The notes under the pieces were generated by a model. The model ran no database searches. It was not told where the DNA came from and saw only the letters and a list, made by a program, of their open reading frames with translations. Shown here piece by piece: positions 33,562-41,832 of a DNA stretch of 64,000 nt. The DNA comes from Haematococcus lacustris (lineage: Eukaryota > Chlorophyta > Chlorophyceae > Chlamydomonadales > Haematococcaceae): the NCBI GenBank assembly GCA_030144725.1, contig JASKMD010000025.1:3825716-3889715 (forward strand). The letters run 5' to 3'. The translations under genes were made by a program, and so were the position numbers. Numbering within the stretch: position 1 is the stretch's first letter; each line of letters starts with the position of its first letter.

Positions 33562-36500
33562 CAGGCGTCGTAATGCAGGCAACGGGCACTCCCAAGCTGC
33601 TTTCACCGTTCATCAGCGAATGTCAGTCATGCCGACCCCAGGCAACATCTCAGCACTGTTCAAGAAGTCAGGCAATGGAGTAGGTGGAAGGCGCCCACAC
33701 ATATAACCCCCCCCGCCCTAGTGAGGGTCCTGTTAGGCTTCCTTTGTGTGGCCACTTTGTTGCCCGCTGAGTGTATGGGCTCAACTGCATGTGATGGGAA
33801 CACCACACAGATAAAAACACTGTTTTGTAGTGGTCCACAATCAGTGTGTTCGACTGCAATGAAGGCTCAAGGTTGAGAGCCAAGGTGCTGGAAAACATGA
33901 TGCTTATGGATACTCAGAGAGTTACCGCACAGACTGCACAGAGAGCATACACTGCTTGTGGTGATGGTAACTGGCTGGCCTGGCCGGCCTGATTGATGAC
34001 ATGCGGCTCTTGCACAGTTGTGTCCTGTAGGTACGCCGCAGGGCTTACCTCATCCATCTGAAACTTGCGCCTCAGCTTGCGCTGCAACCTGGAGCATGCA
34101 GCCTTGCGCATGGGTGCAGCCAGCTCATGCAGGATGCCAGCACACTTGCTGAGGTCATAAAACGGCATCTGTTACAAAGGAAAGGCAATGCATAGCAGGC
34201 AGGCAGGCAGGCAGGCATGCAGGCAGACAGGCAGATAGGTAGGCAGGCCGGCAAGCCAGGCCGGATGGGCAGGCTGGGCAAGCGGGAAGGGCCGAGGGAC
34301 AGGCAATGTTGTTGGCCTCACCCACCGTTTGCAAGACCTTCATGCCTCCATTGTGAAGATGGTCCAGCGGCGGTGGCCAGTGCACCTGCGCCCCAATTGC
34401 CAGGCCACACACGACTTGCCTGCCAGCCATCTGGTCCTCACCGTCATAGCTCCATGGTGCTGGCCTTAACAGCCACTGCCAGTGTCGTGTCAAACATACA
34501 AAGCACAAGACTGGACTGGTCAGATCACAAGACTAGACCGGTCAAGGGGAAGGGCGCCTGCAGCCTTCGGGACGCTATTGTTGGCGCAGTTGGTTCTAAG
34601 GCTGGGCCAGTCATGTTCTTCAGGCAGTCACTGGCCGCATCACACTGTACACCATGAGCTAGGTGGCGGAGAGAAGGTGCGCAGTGGTGAGGACCAGCAG
34701 CCACAGGACACCTTGGTGGCTGGCAGTGGTCAGCAACAGCCCTTGAGCTGTTGTCCAGGGAATGGAACCCCCCAGCCCCTCTCCCCCTTCCCCTCCCCGC
34801 CCGTCTGCTCCTAGCTTGCACCTTGTGGTACTGCAGGGACAGGGTCCTCGCGCTGCCAGCAAGGTGGGTCAATGCTCCGGCATCCAAGGGCGTGGCACTG
34901 TGGCCCAGCACCAACACATCTGCTCCCTTGGTTGTAGAGGTGGTGCAGACCTCACGGGCATGCAGCTGCTGGCCCTTGTAAGTGTCCTGGCCCTGTGCAG
35001 GACACAGCCAGGTATGCGCTGAGACGTAAAGGGTAGCACACGAGGTGTAGCGCGAGGTGTAGAGGGTGGCAGCGGGTCATGGTGGGGCGTAGAGGGTGGC
35101 AACAGGTCATGGTGAGTCATAGAGGTTTGCAGCGGGTCATGGTGGGGCGTAGAGGGTGGCAACAGGTCATTGTGGGTGGCAGTCTAGCAGAAGGGGTGGC
35201 AACTCGTAGTGGGTGGCAGTCCGGTACTGGATTAGGGTGACAGGGAAGTCAAAGTGGTCGCAGAGCTGTTGTGCACCACCATGCACCGTGACAGCACCAG
35301 CCCAGGGCGCCTCGCACAATAGGCAGGGTGCTGGCATTCAAGGGGGCCTGACGATGCTGTGGGCTGGCAGGCGTGCTTTCAGCATGGTTAGGGCTTGCCT
35401 GAAGCCACGGCTGATCTGGGCAGGCCCTGCATTTCTCACACCAATGTATAGCTAGAGTGATATAGTATATACTGTACTGATACGCCTTGTTGGTGATTTC
35501 ACCAAATAAATTTGTCACCACATTGAGCATGAGATGTTTTTCGTCATCAAATTGTATCACCAGCTGTCTGAGCATGAGATTTGCGTTTTCACCAAATCAG
35601 CGTATCACCGACAAGGCATATCAGTACGGTAGTGATTGCCAACGAGTGTTGTGTCATGAAGACGTCGTTCGCCATTCAGAATGCAGTGATTAACGAGTTG
35701 GGCAGCTTGTGAACTTAACCATAAACAAGAGGACACTGCATCTCTCTTGTCAGGCCAAAGGCCTCCCGCATGTTTTGGGGAAGGGAGTGCGAAATCAATA
35801 GCATGGTAGCAGTAGCAGCAGCAACAGCAACAGTGTGGGCAACGGGCACTCCCAAGCTGCTTTCACGTTTCATCAGCGCATGTCAGTCATGCCGACCCCA
35901 GGCAACATCTCAGCACTGTTCAAGAAGTCAGGCAATGGAGTAGGTGGAAGGCGCCCACACATATAAACATCCCCGCCCTAGTGAGGGTCCTGTTAGGCTT
36001 CCTTTGTGTGGCCGCTTTGTTGCCCGCTGAGTGTATGGGAAGTGCCCTTTGGAAGTGCCCTTTGGGAGTGCAAGAGTGAGTGACATCGCCTCCTGTGTAT
36101 AAGTAGGTATCAGCAGGTGTTAGTAGATATGAGCCTAGTGGCGCAATGCCTCCGAGGAAGCGGCCCAGTGCCGCGGAGCAAGAGCCGCTTCCGATTGAAA
36201 GCCCGCGAAAACAGGGTTCGTCATAGTCGCAGTGTGGTCCGCTGCAACTGTGCAGTCCGGCGACCTCCGCGCTGCTCACATCGCTTCTGTTCATAGGGCT
36301 GAGCGTAGGGCTGAGCGTAGGGCTGAATGGAAAACCCAGCGGCGACAGGTGCGCACCCCCCCCCGCCTTGTATGCCCCCGCATTGTTAGTGTCCCCGCAT
36401 TGTGTCCCCGCATTGTGTGCCGGCCTGTCAAAATGTTGATTGTGCTTTGGCCTGTCGAAATGGCCTGTCACAGTGCTGATTGTGATTGTAACCCTGCGGG

Positions 36501-38158
36501 CCTGTTGCAAGGTGGTGTGCAGGCCCAGGGGCACAGACCAGCGGTGGGGCAGGGTGGTGCTTGTGGATGAGCACCGCACCAGCCGGGCCAGCTCAGCGGT
36601 GAATGGCCAGCAGCCCTGTGAGAGGCAGCTGAACAAGCGCAGGGCTACCAGGCCTGCAGGCTGGAAGCCCCCAGCAGGGCAGGTGCACCACCGCTTAGTG
36701 CGCCCAGCCTGGAGCCAGCAGCGTCACCAGCCAGTGCGGGGCATGATGTGGAGCCCGGTAGTGGCACCACGCAAGCCCCCACAGGCCCCACGCAGCAGCC
36801 AGCCAGCCTCACAGCCAGCAACCTCAGAGCCTGGGCCCAGCACTCCCCTGCCAGCCAAGGGCAGCAAGCGCACCAAGGCTGAGCCGGCAGCTGAGCCCAC
36901 AAAGGGCAAGGGCAAGGCTGCCAAAGCCAAGCCAGCTCCACAGCCAGGCAGGTGGATGAACAGTGACTGCAAAGCTGCGCTAAACATGCAGCGCATTGGA
37001 GAGAGCAGGTGGCGCCCGCTGGAGCTGTGCTACTGGCCAGAGCAAGGGAAGCTGCCAGCCAAGAGCAAGGAGTACCCTGGCCTGGGCTACATGCGGCTGC
37101 GTGACAAGCCACCCACGGCCCAGCAGCAGCAGCCTGCTGAGGCACAGTAGTGTGTGCCCCCACTTTGAGCTGTCATCAGCCTTCAATTAGTGCATGTTTT
37201 GTCATGCCAACTCTATGCATAGCCCTGTCACAGGGGTCAGGCAATGCTGTAGGTGGTAGGCGACCATGACCATGTGTATGCCATGTATAGGCCATGAGCA
37301 TGCCATGTGATGGGAACACCACACAGAAAAAACACTGTTTTGTAGTGGTCCACAATTAGTGTGTACGACTGCAATGAAGGCTCAAGGTTGAGCGCCAAGG
37401 TGCTGCACTGAAGCCCACTCATGAGCCGCTGCTGCTCAGAGCTCATGCTGAGCAACCTGGCTGCGGGTGCCTGGGCTCACCGGGTATGCGGGAATGTAGG
37501 GTGCTGAGGACAGCCCTGTTGCGACCACCAGAAATGAGGCGGTGGTGTGAGCTGTCTGCGCTGTTTGAAGGTCTGTCCACACGACTCTCCAGCGCTCTGT
37601 TCTGCCAGCCCTCACACTGGGCCACGGTGTGCTGCTGACCAGGCTGCTGCTGAAAGCTGGTTTGATCTCCTCCACACTCTGCACTCGGCAGTTAAGGCGG
37701 ATGTGACATTGTAGACCATGGTGCTGGCTAAAGGCTTTCAAGTAGAGGAGGACATGGCGTGCCAGTGTAGGCATGCAGCCCTTGCCAGTCAGAGATGGCG
37801 GCCATGGAAAGCCTGGCAAAGTGTAGTCATGGTAAGGGACTGCAGCACAGAAAGTCATCAGCCTGTTTTAATGCAACAACTGGCTAGGCAGACAGCCTGG
37901 GTGTTTTCCTTACCTTGCAGCTTTGCTTCAGAGCTGCATTCAAGCCAGCACCCGCCAATGTCGTGCTGTTGCTCCAGCACCTGAACCTGCGTCAAGGCGA
38001 TGGTGGGGATGGAGGAACGAATTGCACGCTGGCATGACTCACTTTGAAGTTACCTGAAAACCAGCCTGCAGTAACGTCGCAGCTGCCAGGAGTCCGGAGG
38101 GTCCAGCGCCAACTACAAGAACTGCAGACTGGCATGTTTGTCTCTGGCAGTGGGCCAT
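30152..38158 (-). CDS. Flavin-containing monooxygenase-like protein
   Basis: Twelve phase-consistent exons: 38158-38054, 37980-37914, 37839-37481, 34986-34822, 34475-34326, 34168-34049, 33307-33193, 32336-32266, 31887-31840, 31473-31378, 30844-30756, 30455-30305. They total 512 residues, extending to 562 if read to the stop at 30152. Family N-oxide/S-oxide-forming monooxygenases use FAD, NADPH and O2. Seen: FAD motif VVGAGPSG (residues 15-22), IGGCW (43-47), YHDYTLPGFPWP, VVATGLSSAPYIP, the fingerprint-like YKGQQLHAREV (180-190), the NADPH-site equivalent VLGHSATP (lacking the second Gly), the TGF form of the TGY motif (388-390), GLYLYRGILHP (411-421) and GLQARWLASLLQG. Length and motif order fit a full FMO. 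Oddities are the altered fingerprint and NADPH loop, introns filled with repeats, a copia element just upstream, and a SINE-like sequence in the last frame. The substrate cannot be inferred. Confidence 0.8.
32520..32909 (+). mobile_element. 390-bp short element of the Fanzor 3'-tail family, 17-bp direct repeats
   Basis: GTGCTGCTAGCTGGCTC occurs at 32503-32519 and 32910-32926, bounding a 390-bp element. It begins with five copies of a TTTGGAAGTGCCC unit, then GTGAGTGACATCGCCTCCTG, then the last codons (CAGCAGCCTGCTGAGGCACA) and tail of the TnpB-like family. The first 6 bp of the direct repeat equal the element's usual 3' terminus (GCCAAGGTGCTG), so the true target duplication may be 11 bp plus microhomology. 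It lies in an FMO intron in the opposite orientation. Confidence 0.65.
33415..33892 (+). mobile_element. Composite repeat, copy 1 (AGTTGGGCAG ... GCCAAGGTGCTG)
   Basis: Positions 33420-33770 match 35695-36030 (GACCATAAACAAGAGGACAC, GTCAGGCCAAAGGCCT, GAAGGCGCCCACACATATAA). The match then switches to the last third of the Fanzor-family tail (GATGGGAACACCACACAGAT ... GAGCCAAGGTGCTG). A (CAG)n run of 9 units is at 33531-33560. It occupies an FMO intron. Confidence 0.6.
35050..35180. repeat. 30-bp tandem repeat in an FMO intron
   Basis: Four imperfect units of GGTGGGGCGTAGAGGGTGGC plus AACAGGTCAT (or AGCGGGTCAT) are present. Confidence 0.7.
35474..35627. repeat. 154-bp inverted-repeat MITE
   Basis: The left end GTACTGATACGCCTTGTTGG and the right end, whose complement is GTACTGATATGCCTTGTCGG, match in 18 of 20 bases. 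The centre is AT-rich and contains a direct repeat (GAGCATGAGAT twice). There is no coding capacity. It lies in the large FMO intron 37480-34987. Confidence 0.65.
35694..37406 (+). mobile_element. Composite Fanzor-bearing element in an FMO intron
   Basis: The left part (35694-36110) is the composite repeat also present at 33415 and 32520. The middle (36110-36500) contains GGGCTGAGCGTA direct repeats. The right part carries the longest uninterrupted TnpB-like frame in the window and the complete 3' tail, ending GCGCCAAGGTGCTG at 37406. It separates FMO exons 3 and 4 and opposes the host gene. Exact left boundary unknown. Confidence 0.55.
36550..37150 (+). CDS. Fanzor (TnpB-like) RuvC nuclease, C-terminal fragment
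   Basis: The frame reads VVLVDEHRTSRASSAVNGQQ, then a basic/Pro-rich linker (GSKRTKAEPAAEP, KGKGKAAKAKPAPQPGRW), NSDCKAALNMQRIGESRW and a Gln-rich end at TAG 37148. Eukaryotic TnpB homologues share a C-terminal pattern of TS followed by a C4 zinc finger and then the RuvC-III RD/NAA segment. Here the TS-x-x dipeptide motif is present in HRTSRASS, but the finger cysteines are replaced. The RuvC-III Asp is kept (SDC for RDC). Family function is RNA-guided DNA cleavage. This fragment lacks RuvC-I and RuvC-II, so it is not expected to be active by itself. It may splice from an upstream exon at the GGGGCAG acceptor near 36550. Confidence 0.55.
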
Positions 38159-38167
38159 CGTAGCTTT

Positions 38168-38407
38168 TGTTAGAGATTACAGTCAAGCCATTCAATCGAC
38201 TCTTCGTCACGGGTAGTGTGTTGTGTGTGACCCGGTAGGATTTAAGCAGGCACCTGCGTGAGGCACGACGGCACGGTCGTGCCCTCGCGCAGGTATGGTG
38301 TTGTTCTGCATTGCTATGCATCTAGTTACAGCTTAGTCGCTCAACACTTGCATATTAATGTTCTTCTCTTTACATTTGTAACAATGGCACGGTCGTGCCC
38401 TCGCGCA
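38168..38407 (+). repeat. Left LTR of the copia element
   Basis: 240 bp, TG...CA ends. It contains two copies of GGCACGGTCGTGCCCTCGCG (38270-38289 and 38386-38405), each able to form a 6-bp hairpin; the second closes the LTR. Confidence 0.9.
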
Positions 38408-38483
38408 GGTTATGGGCCCACTGCCCTCCTGAAGAGCAGAGCAACCGTTCCGTCAGCCCCCGGTATAACAACCTCGGGTGACG

Positions 38484-39839
38484 ATGAGTGCTGCGGCGCC
38501 AATGGCTGCTGCGGCAGCAGTGCAAACGCTGATGGGGCCGAACTACCCCGACTGGAGGTGGGACTGCACCCACGCACTGGCTCTTACCGGCTACTACGAC
38601 GCCGTCTTTGGCGGTGCTGAGGCTTCCGAGGGAGCAGCACCGGCCACGCCCGCGGGCAACGGCACTCCAGCTGTACGCGTACAGCTAAGTACACCTTCTG
38701 AGAGTTCAGCGCCCGAGGGCGACAGATCAGTGCCCGCCAGATCAGTGCCCGGCACTCCGCAGACCTCTCCTCCCGTCTCAGCCGACCTAGACAGGCGCGC
38801 GCACGCCTTTATCAGCCTCACCCTCGATCGATCGCGCTACAGATTGCTGTGTGAGGCGCACCGCACGGCCCGCGGGCTGTGGGACGCGCTTGCGCGCATG
38901 CATACCCAGGAGCTGCTAGCCACGAGAGGCCCTGTTTTGGAGCAGATCACCCACCTCCGCATGACCCCCGAGCAGTCAGTGACAGACTACTGGCTACATG
39001 CAGAGCAGCTTCACGCCACAGCCAACCAGTCTGGCAGCTTCAAAGACACCATGCACTTTGCTCTTCGTGGCCTGCCCTCAGATTATGACGTCATCACCAA
39101 CCCTCTCCTCACCCAGAGACCTGAAGATGTTACCTTTGCTGCAGTGCTTCCCAAGCTGCAGATGCAAGAGCAGATCCTGCAAAGCCGTCGCTCCGCTGAT
39201 GTGGCTCTCAGCGCCCACAGCAGGCCGGCCGGGCGTGGCAGATCCAGCAACCGCGGCCGGGGCCGTGGCCGTGGCCGGGGCCGTGGCACCAGCAGCAGTC
39301 CTGTGGATATGTCCAGGAGGGTCTGCTACAACTGCGGTGAGCCAGGCCACTACCAGGCTGACTGCCCTAGGCTGCAGCGCACCAGCGGCAGCCACACGCC
39401 GGCTGCACGCAGCCATGGCGCTCACCGAGCAAGCACTCCCCCAGCACGCAGCAGGTGGCCTTTGGCCTACTGCGCTACCTCAAGCGCACCGCCGAGATGG
39501 GTCTGGTGTACAGCCGCAGCAGCAGTCCCCAGCTGCAAGGGTATGTGGATGCAGATTATGCGGGGGATCCTGACAGCATGCGCAGCACCACCGGCAACGT
39601 CTTTGTGCTCAATGGCGCTGCTGTCACATGGCGCAGCAAGCTGCAAACTACAGTGGCAGCGTCAACTACAGAAGCAGAGTACCAAGCAGCAGCAGCTGGC
39701 ACCAAGGAGGCGCTATTCTTACGCAAGCTGCTGCATGAGCTGGACGCCGGCTGTGACCCAATCCCCATTCTGTGTGACAACCAAGGGGCCGTGGCACTCA
39801 TCAAGAACCCCGTCGAGTCACACCGCAGCAGGCACATAG
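38484..39839 (+). CDS. Copia gag (UBN2 type) with zinc knuckle, fused out of frame to pol remnant
   Basis: The ATG at 38484 starts MSAAAPMAAAAAVQTLMGPN, YPDWRWDCTHALALTGYYDA. This is typical of copia gag: W-x-x-W-like N-terminal pattern, ARGLWDALARMH, the helix TPEQSVTDYWLHAEQLHATA, LRGLPSDYDVITNPLL. An Arg/Gly linker and a CCHC zinc knuckle CYNCGEPGHYQADC (39325-39366) follow. After about 39400 the frame enters the RNase H segment in the wrong frame and ends at 39839. Gag forms the retrotransposon particle; this gag looks intact up to the knuckle and could package the element if another copia supplies pol. Confidence 0.8.
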   Translation: MSAAAPMAAAAAVQTLMGPNYPDWRWDCTHALALTGYYDAVFGGAEASEGAAPATPAGNGTPAVRVQLSTPSESSAPEGDRSVPARSVPGTPQTSPPVSADLDRRAHAFISLTLDRSRYRLLCEAHRTARGLWDALARMHTQELLATRGPVLEQITHLRMTPEQSVTDYWLHAEQLHATANQSGSFKDTMHFALRGLPSDYDVITNPLLTQRPEDVTFAAVLPKLQMQEQILQSRRSADVALSAHSRPAGRGRSSNRGRGRGRGRGRGTSSSPVDMSRRVCYNCGEPGHYQADCPRLQRTSGSHTPAARSHGAHRASTPPARSRWPLAYCATSSAPPRWVWCTAAAAVPSCKGMWMQIMRGILTACAAPPATSLCSMALLSHGAASCKLQWQRQLQKQSTKQQQLAPRRRYSYASCCMSWTPAVTQSPFCVTTKGPWHSSRTPSSHTAAGT

Positions 39840-39991
39840 CTGTAGCTCATCACATCTCACGGGAGCGCATGGTGAGGGGTGAGGTGGTGTTCTCGCACTG
39901 TCCCTCTGCTGAGATGGTGGCAGATGCCCTTACCAAGCCTTTGTCAGCTCAGCTGTTTGAGGCATGCGTTCGTGGCATGGGGGTGGGCTGA
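39412..39991 (+). CDS. Copia pol remnant: RNase H domain
   Basis: The frame reads VAFGLLRYLKRTAEMGLVYS, then GYVDADYAGDPDSMRSTTGN, TWRSKLQTTVAASTTEAEYQ, LCDNQGAVALIKNP and MVADALTKPLSAQLFEACV, ending at TGA 39991. This is the canonical end of Ty1/copia polyproteins: the reverse transcriptase/RNase H connection, DADYAGD, the STTEAEY catalytic Glu, DNQGA and ADALTKPL. It is joined directly to gag by a deletion near 39400, so no in-frame translation from gag is expected. Confidence 0.85.
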
Positions 39992-40227
39992 ACACCGCAC
40001 ATGGGATGAAGCATGATTGACATGACATGTGTGATGGTGTGCCTTCTACTTGATGGCAGAACCTGCCACCAATGCACTTTGCTTGCACTTGTATACATTT
40101 GAGCATGACTGCATGCACATGTACATTATAGCACAAGCACGGCATATGCAGAGACACGCATGCTGCATGGACATACTTTTCTGTGTTAGCATGACTTTGC
40201 ATGAGGTATGGCTTTCCTGAGTGGGGG

Positions 40228-40467
40228 TGTTAGAGATTACAGTCAAGCCATTCAATCGACTCTTCGTCACGGGTAGTGTGTTGTGTGTGACCCGGTAGGA
40301 TTTAAGCAGGCACCTGCGTGAGGCACGACGGCACGGTCGTGCCCTCGCGCAGGTATGGTGTTGTTCTGCATTGCTATGCATCTAGTTACAGCTTAGTCGC
40401 TCAACACTTGCATATTAATGTTCTTCTCTTTACATTTGTAACAATGGCACGGTCGTGCCCTCGCGCA
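40228..40467 (+). repeat. Right LTR of the copia element
   Basis: It matches 38168-38407 over all 240 bp by inspection and is followed by the GCTTT duplication at 40468-40472. Confidence 0.9.
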
Positions 40468-40534
40468 GCTTTAATGTCGTATGCCGGCTTCCAAAGAGGC
40501 TCCAGGCCCTAAGGGGCACGGTACGATGTAGCAC

Positions 40535-40552
40535 ATTTATATATATCGTGCT
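40535..40552 (-). promoter_or_regulatory. TATA-like element, probable original FMO promoter
   Basis: On the minus strand the sequence reads CACGATATATATAAATGTGC. With the copia element removed it lies about 80 bp upstream of the FMO start codon, a normal TATA-to-ATG distance. It is now about 2.4 kb away. Confidence 0.4.
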
Positions 40553-40645
40553 GACATACGGTCATGCTCGCAGCGCGCCGGAAGCCACGAGGTAAGCCTC
40601 CCCAAGCAATGATAACAGCGGACAGGCCTGCCTCATTCTGCGGTT

Positions 40646-40735
40646 TCATGCTGCAGAGGCATCGCATTCACTGTGAACAACGCCCAGGGCCAGACCCAGA
40701 CCAGTGTTTGCCCTGGCCAGAGCTATGGAGTGCCG
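40646..40735 (-). repeat. Dispersed repeat shared with 6588-6664
   Basis: GTGAACAACGCCCAGGGCCA and TGTTTGCCCTGGCCAGAGCT match the complement of 6588-6664. It is probably a fragment of a transposon coding region. It lies in the FMO 5' flank. Confidence 0.5.
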
Positions 40736-41079
40736 GATGAAACTCAGGCCTGCATACCTGCATACCTTCAGGCCTGCCTGTATGACAATAGATATACCGT
40801 GACAGGCCTGCCATGACAAGCCTGCCATACCGTGACAGGCCTGCCATCTGAATGGATGTACCTACATCCCTGTATCCCTATCCTCCTGTGGAGACCCTAC
40901 ACTTCTCCACAGCAGTGAGAGACCGGTGTGTGTCCCTAACTTAGGAGTCGGGACCTACCCTACGTTTCCCTAACCTATTAGCTAGAGCCCTACCCTATGC
41001 ATGACTCTAGCGCACACACATCCCCTTTGTAGGGGGCAATCTGATTGTTTGGTTAATTGATGGCATGGCACACATGTCA

Positions 41080-41761
41080 CTATCGCTGCCGCTGGTGCCG
41101 CCGCTGCCACTTTTGGAGCAGGCCCTTGGTGCGCACGTCCACCCACTCCTGGCCTGGTCTGCCTGGGTTAGGCATGGCGGGGCGGCCGAGCCAGCTGCTG
41201 AGCTCGCGAGGGCGGCCCGGCCCGGCTGCAATGCTGCGGATACTCGGCGCGGCTGACACGTCTCGGTCGTAGAGCCTGCGCTTGATGACATTGCTTGTAG
41301 AGCACATCAAGCCCCGGATCCGGGACCGCGTCGCCATGCTGCGCACCGGGTGCAGCCACCTGCAAGGCAACATATGTCAATGCTCACTTGTAAGATTGCC
41401 AAAGCACGTGTTAAGTCAAGCCATGTCTAGTCTAAACGGTGAAGGGTACAGTTTAGGCTGGTGTGAGAGGCTGATATATAGCTATGTAATGACTGCACTC
41501 CTTCAATGCAAATGCACCTGAGGTCTCTCACCTGAAAGACTCTGCTTGACCTTGCACCACGTTGGTGCGGGCAGAGCTGACCCGGCTGGTCCGGAACTCA
41601 TGCACCAGCACCACACGCCCTGGGAACTGCTTGCATGCCTCCCGTAGCATCTGCTTGACTGGCACACCCTTGCTGCCAATGCTGCCACTGCCGCTGAAGC
41701 TTGCTGCCCCATCGGCTAGGGCCAGGGCGCGACCTGTGGCAGCTGAGTTGCAGCATACCAT
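41080..41761 (-). pseudogene. Intron-containing Fanzor (TnpB-like) C-terminal region
   Basis: Minus-strand exons 41761-41532 and 41359-41080 join in phase 2 across a 172-bp GT-AG intron. The first reads ALADGAASFSGSGSIGSKGV, PVKQMLREACKQFPGRVVLV and HEFRTSRVSSARTNVV. The second reads MATRSRIRGLMCSTSN, then YDRDVSAAPSIRSIAAGPGR and a basic tail ending QRQR-stop. The EFRTS motif, a single Cys of the zinc-finger region and the RuvC-III YDRDVSAA match the C-terminal signature of eukaryotic TnpB homologues. The usual NAAxNI is changed to SAAPSI. Upstream RuvC-I/II sequence is not present nearby. It sits between the divergent FMO and cyclase promoters. Best read as a truncated copy with an old, fixed intron. 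Confidence 0.6.
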
Positions 41762-41832
41762 GGCACCATGAGGGCTGTACGGATTAAAAGGTTGTTCATT
41801 TCAAGCCCTAGGTTTGGCGTGCACCGACAGCA

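Larger units (their letters stand above)
38168..40467 (+). mobile_element. Internally deleted Ty1/copia LTR retrotransposon
   Basis: Two 240-bp LTRs (38168-38407 and 40228-40467), starting TGTTAGAGATTACAG and ending CCCTCGCGCA, appear identical in the printed sequence. They are flanked by the 5-bp target duplication GCTTT (38163-38167 and 40468-40472). A purine run (GTGGGGG) precedes the right LTR. The interior encodes gag and then the RNase H end of pol; protease, integrase and most of the reverse transcriptase are missing, so it is non-autonomous. It is inserted 9 bp upstream of the FMO start codon, in opposite orientation. Confidence 0.9.
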
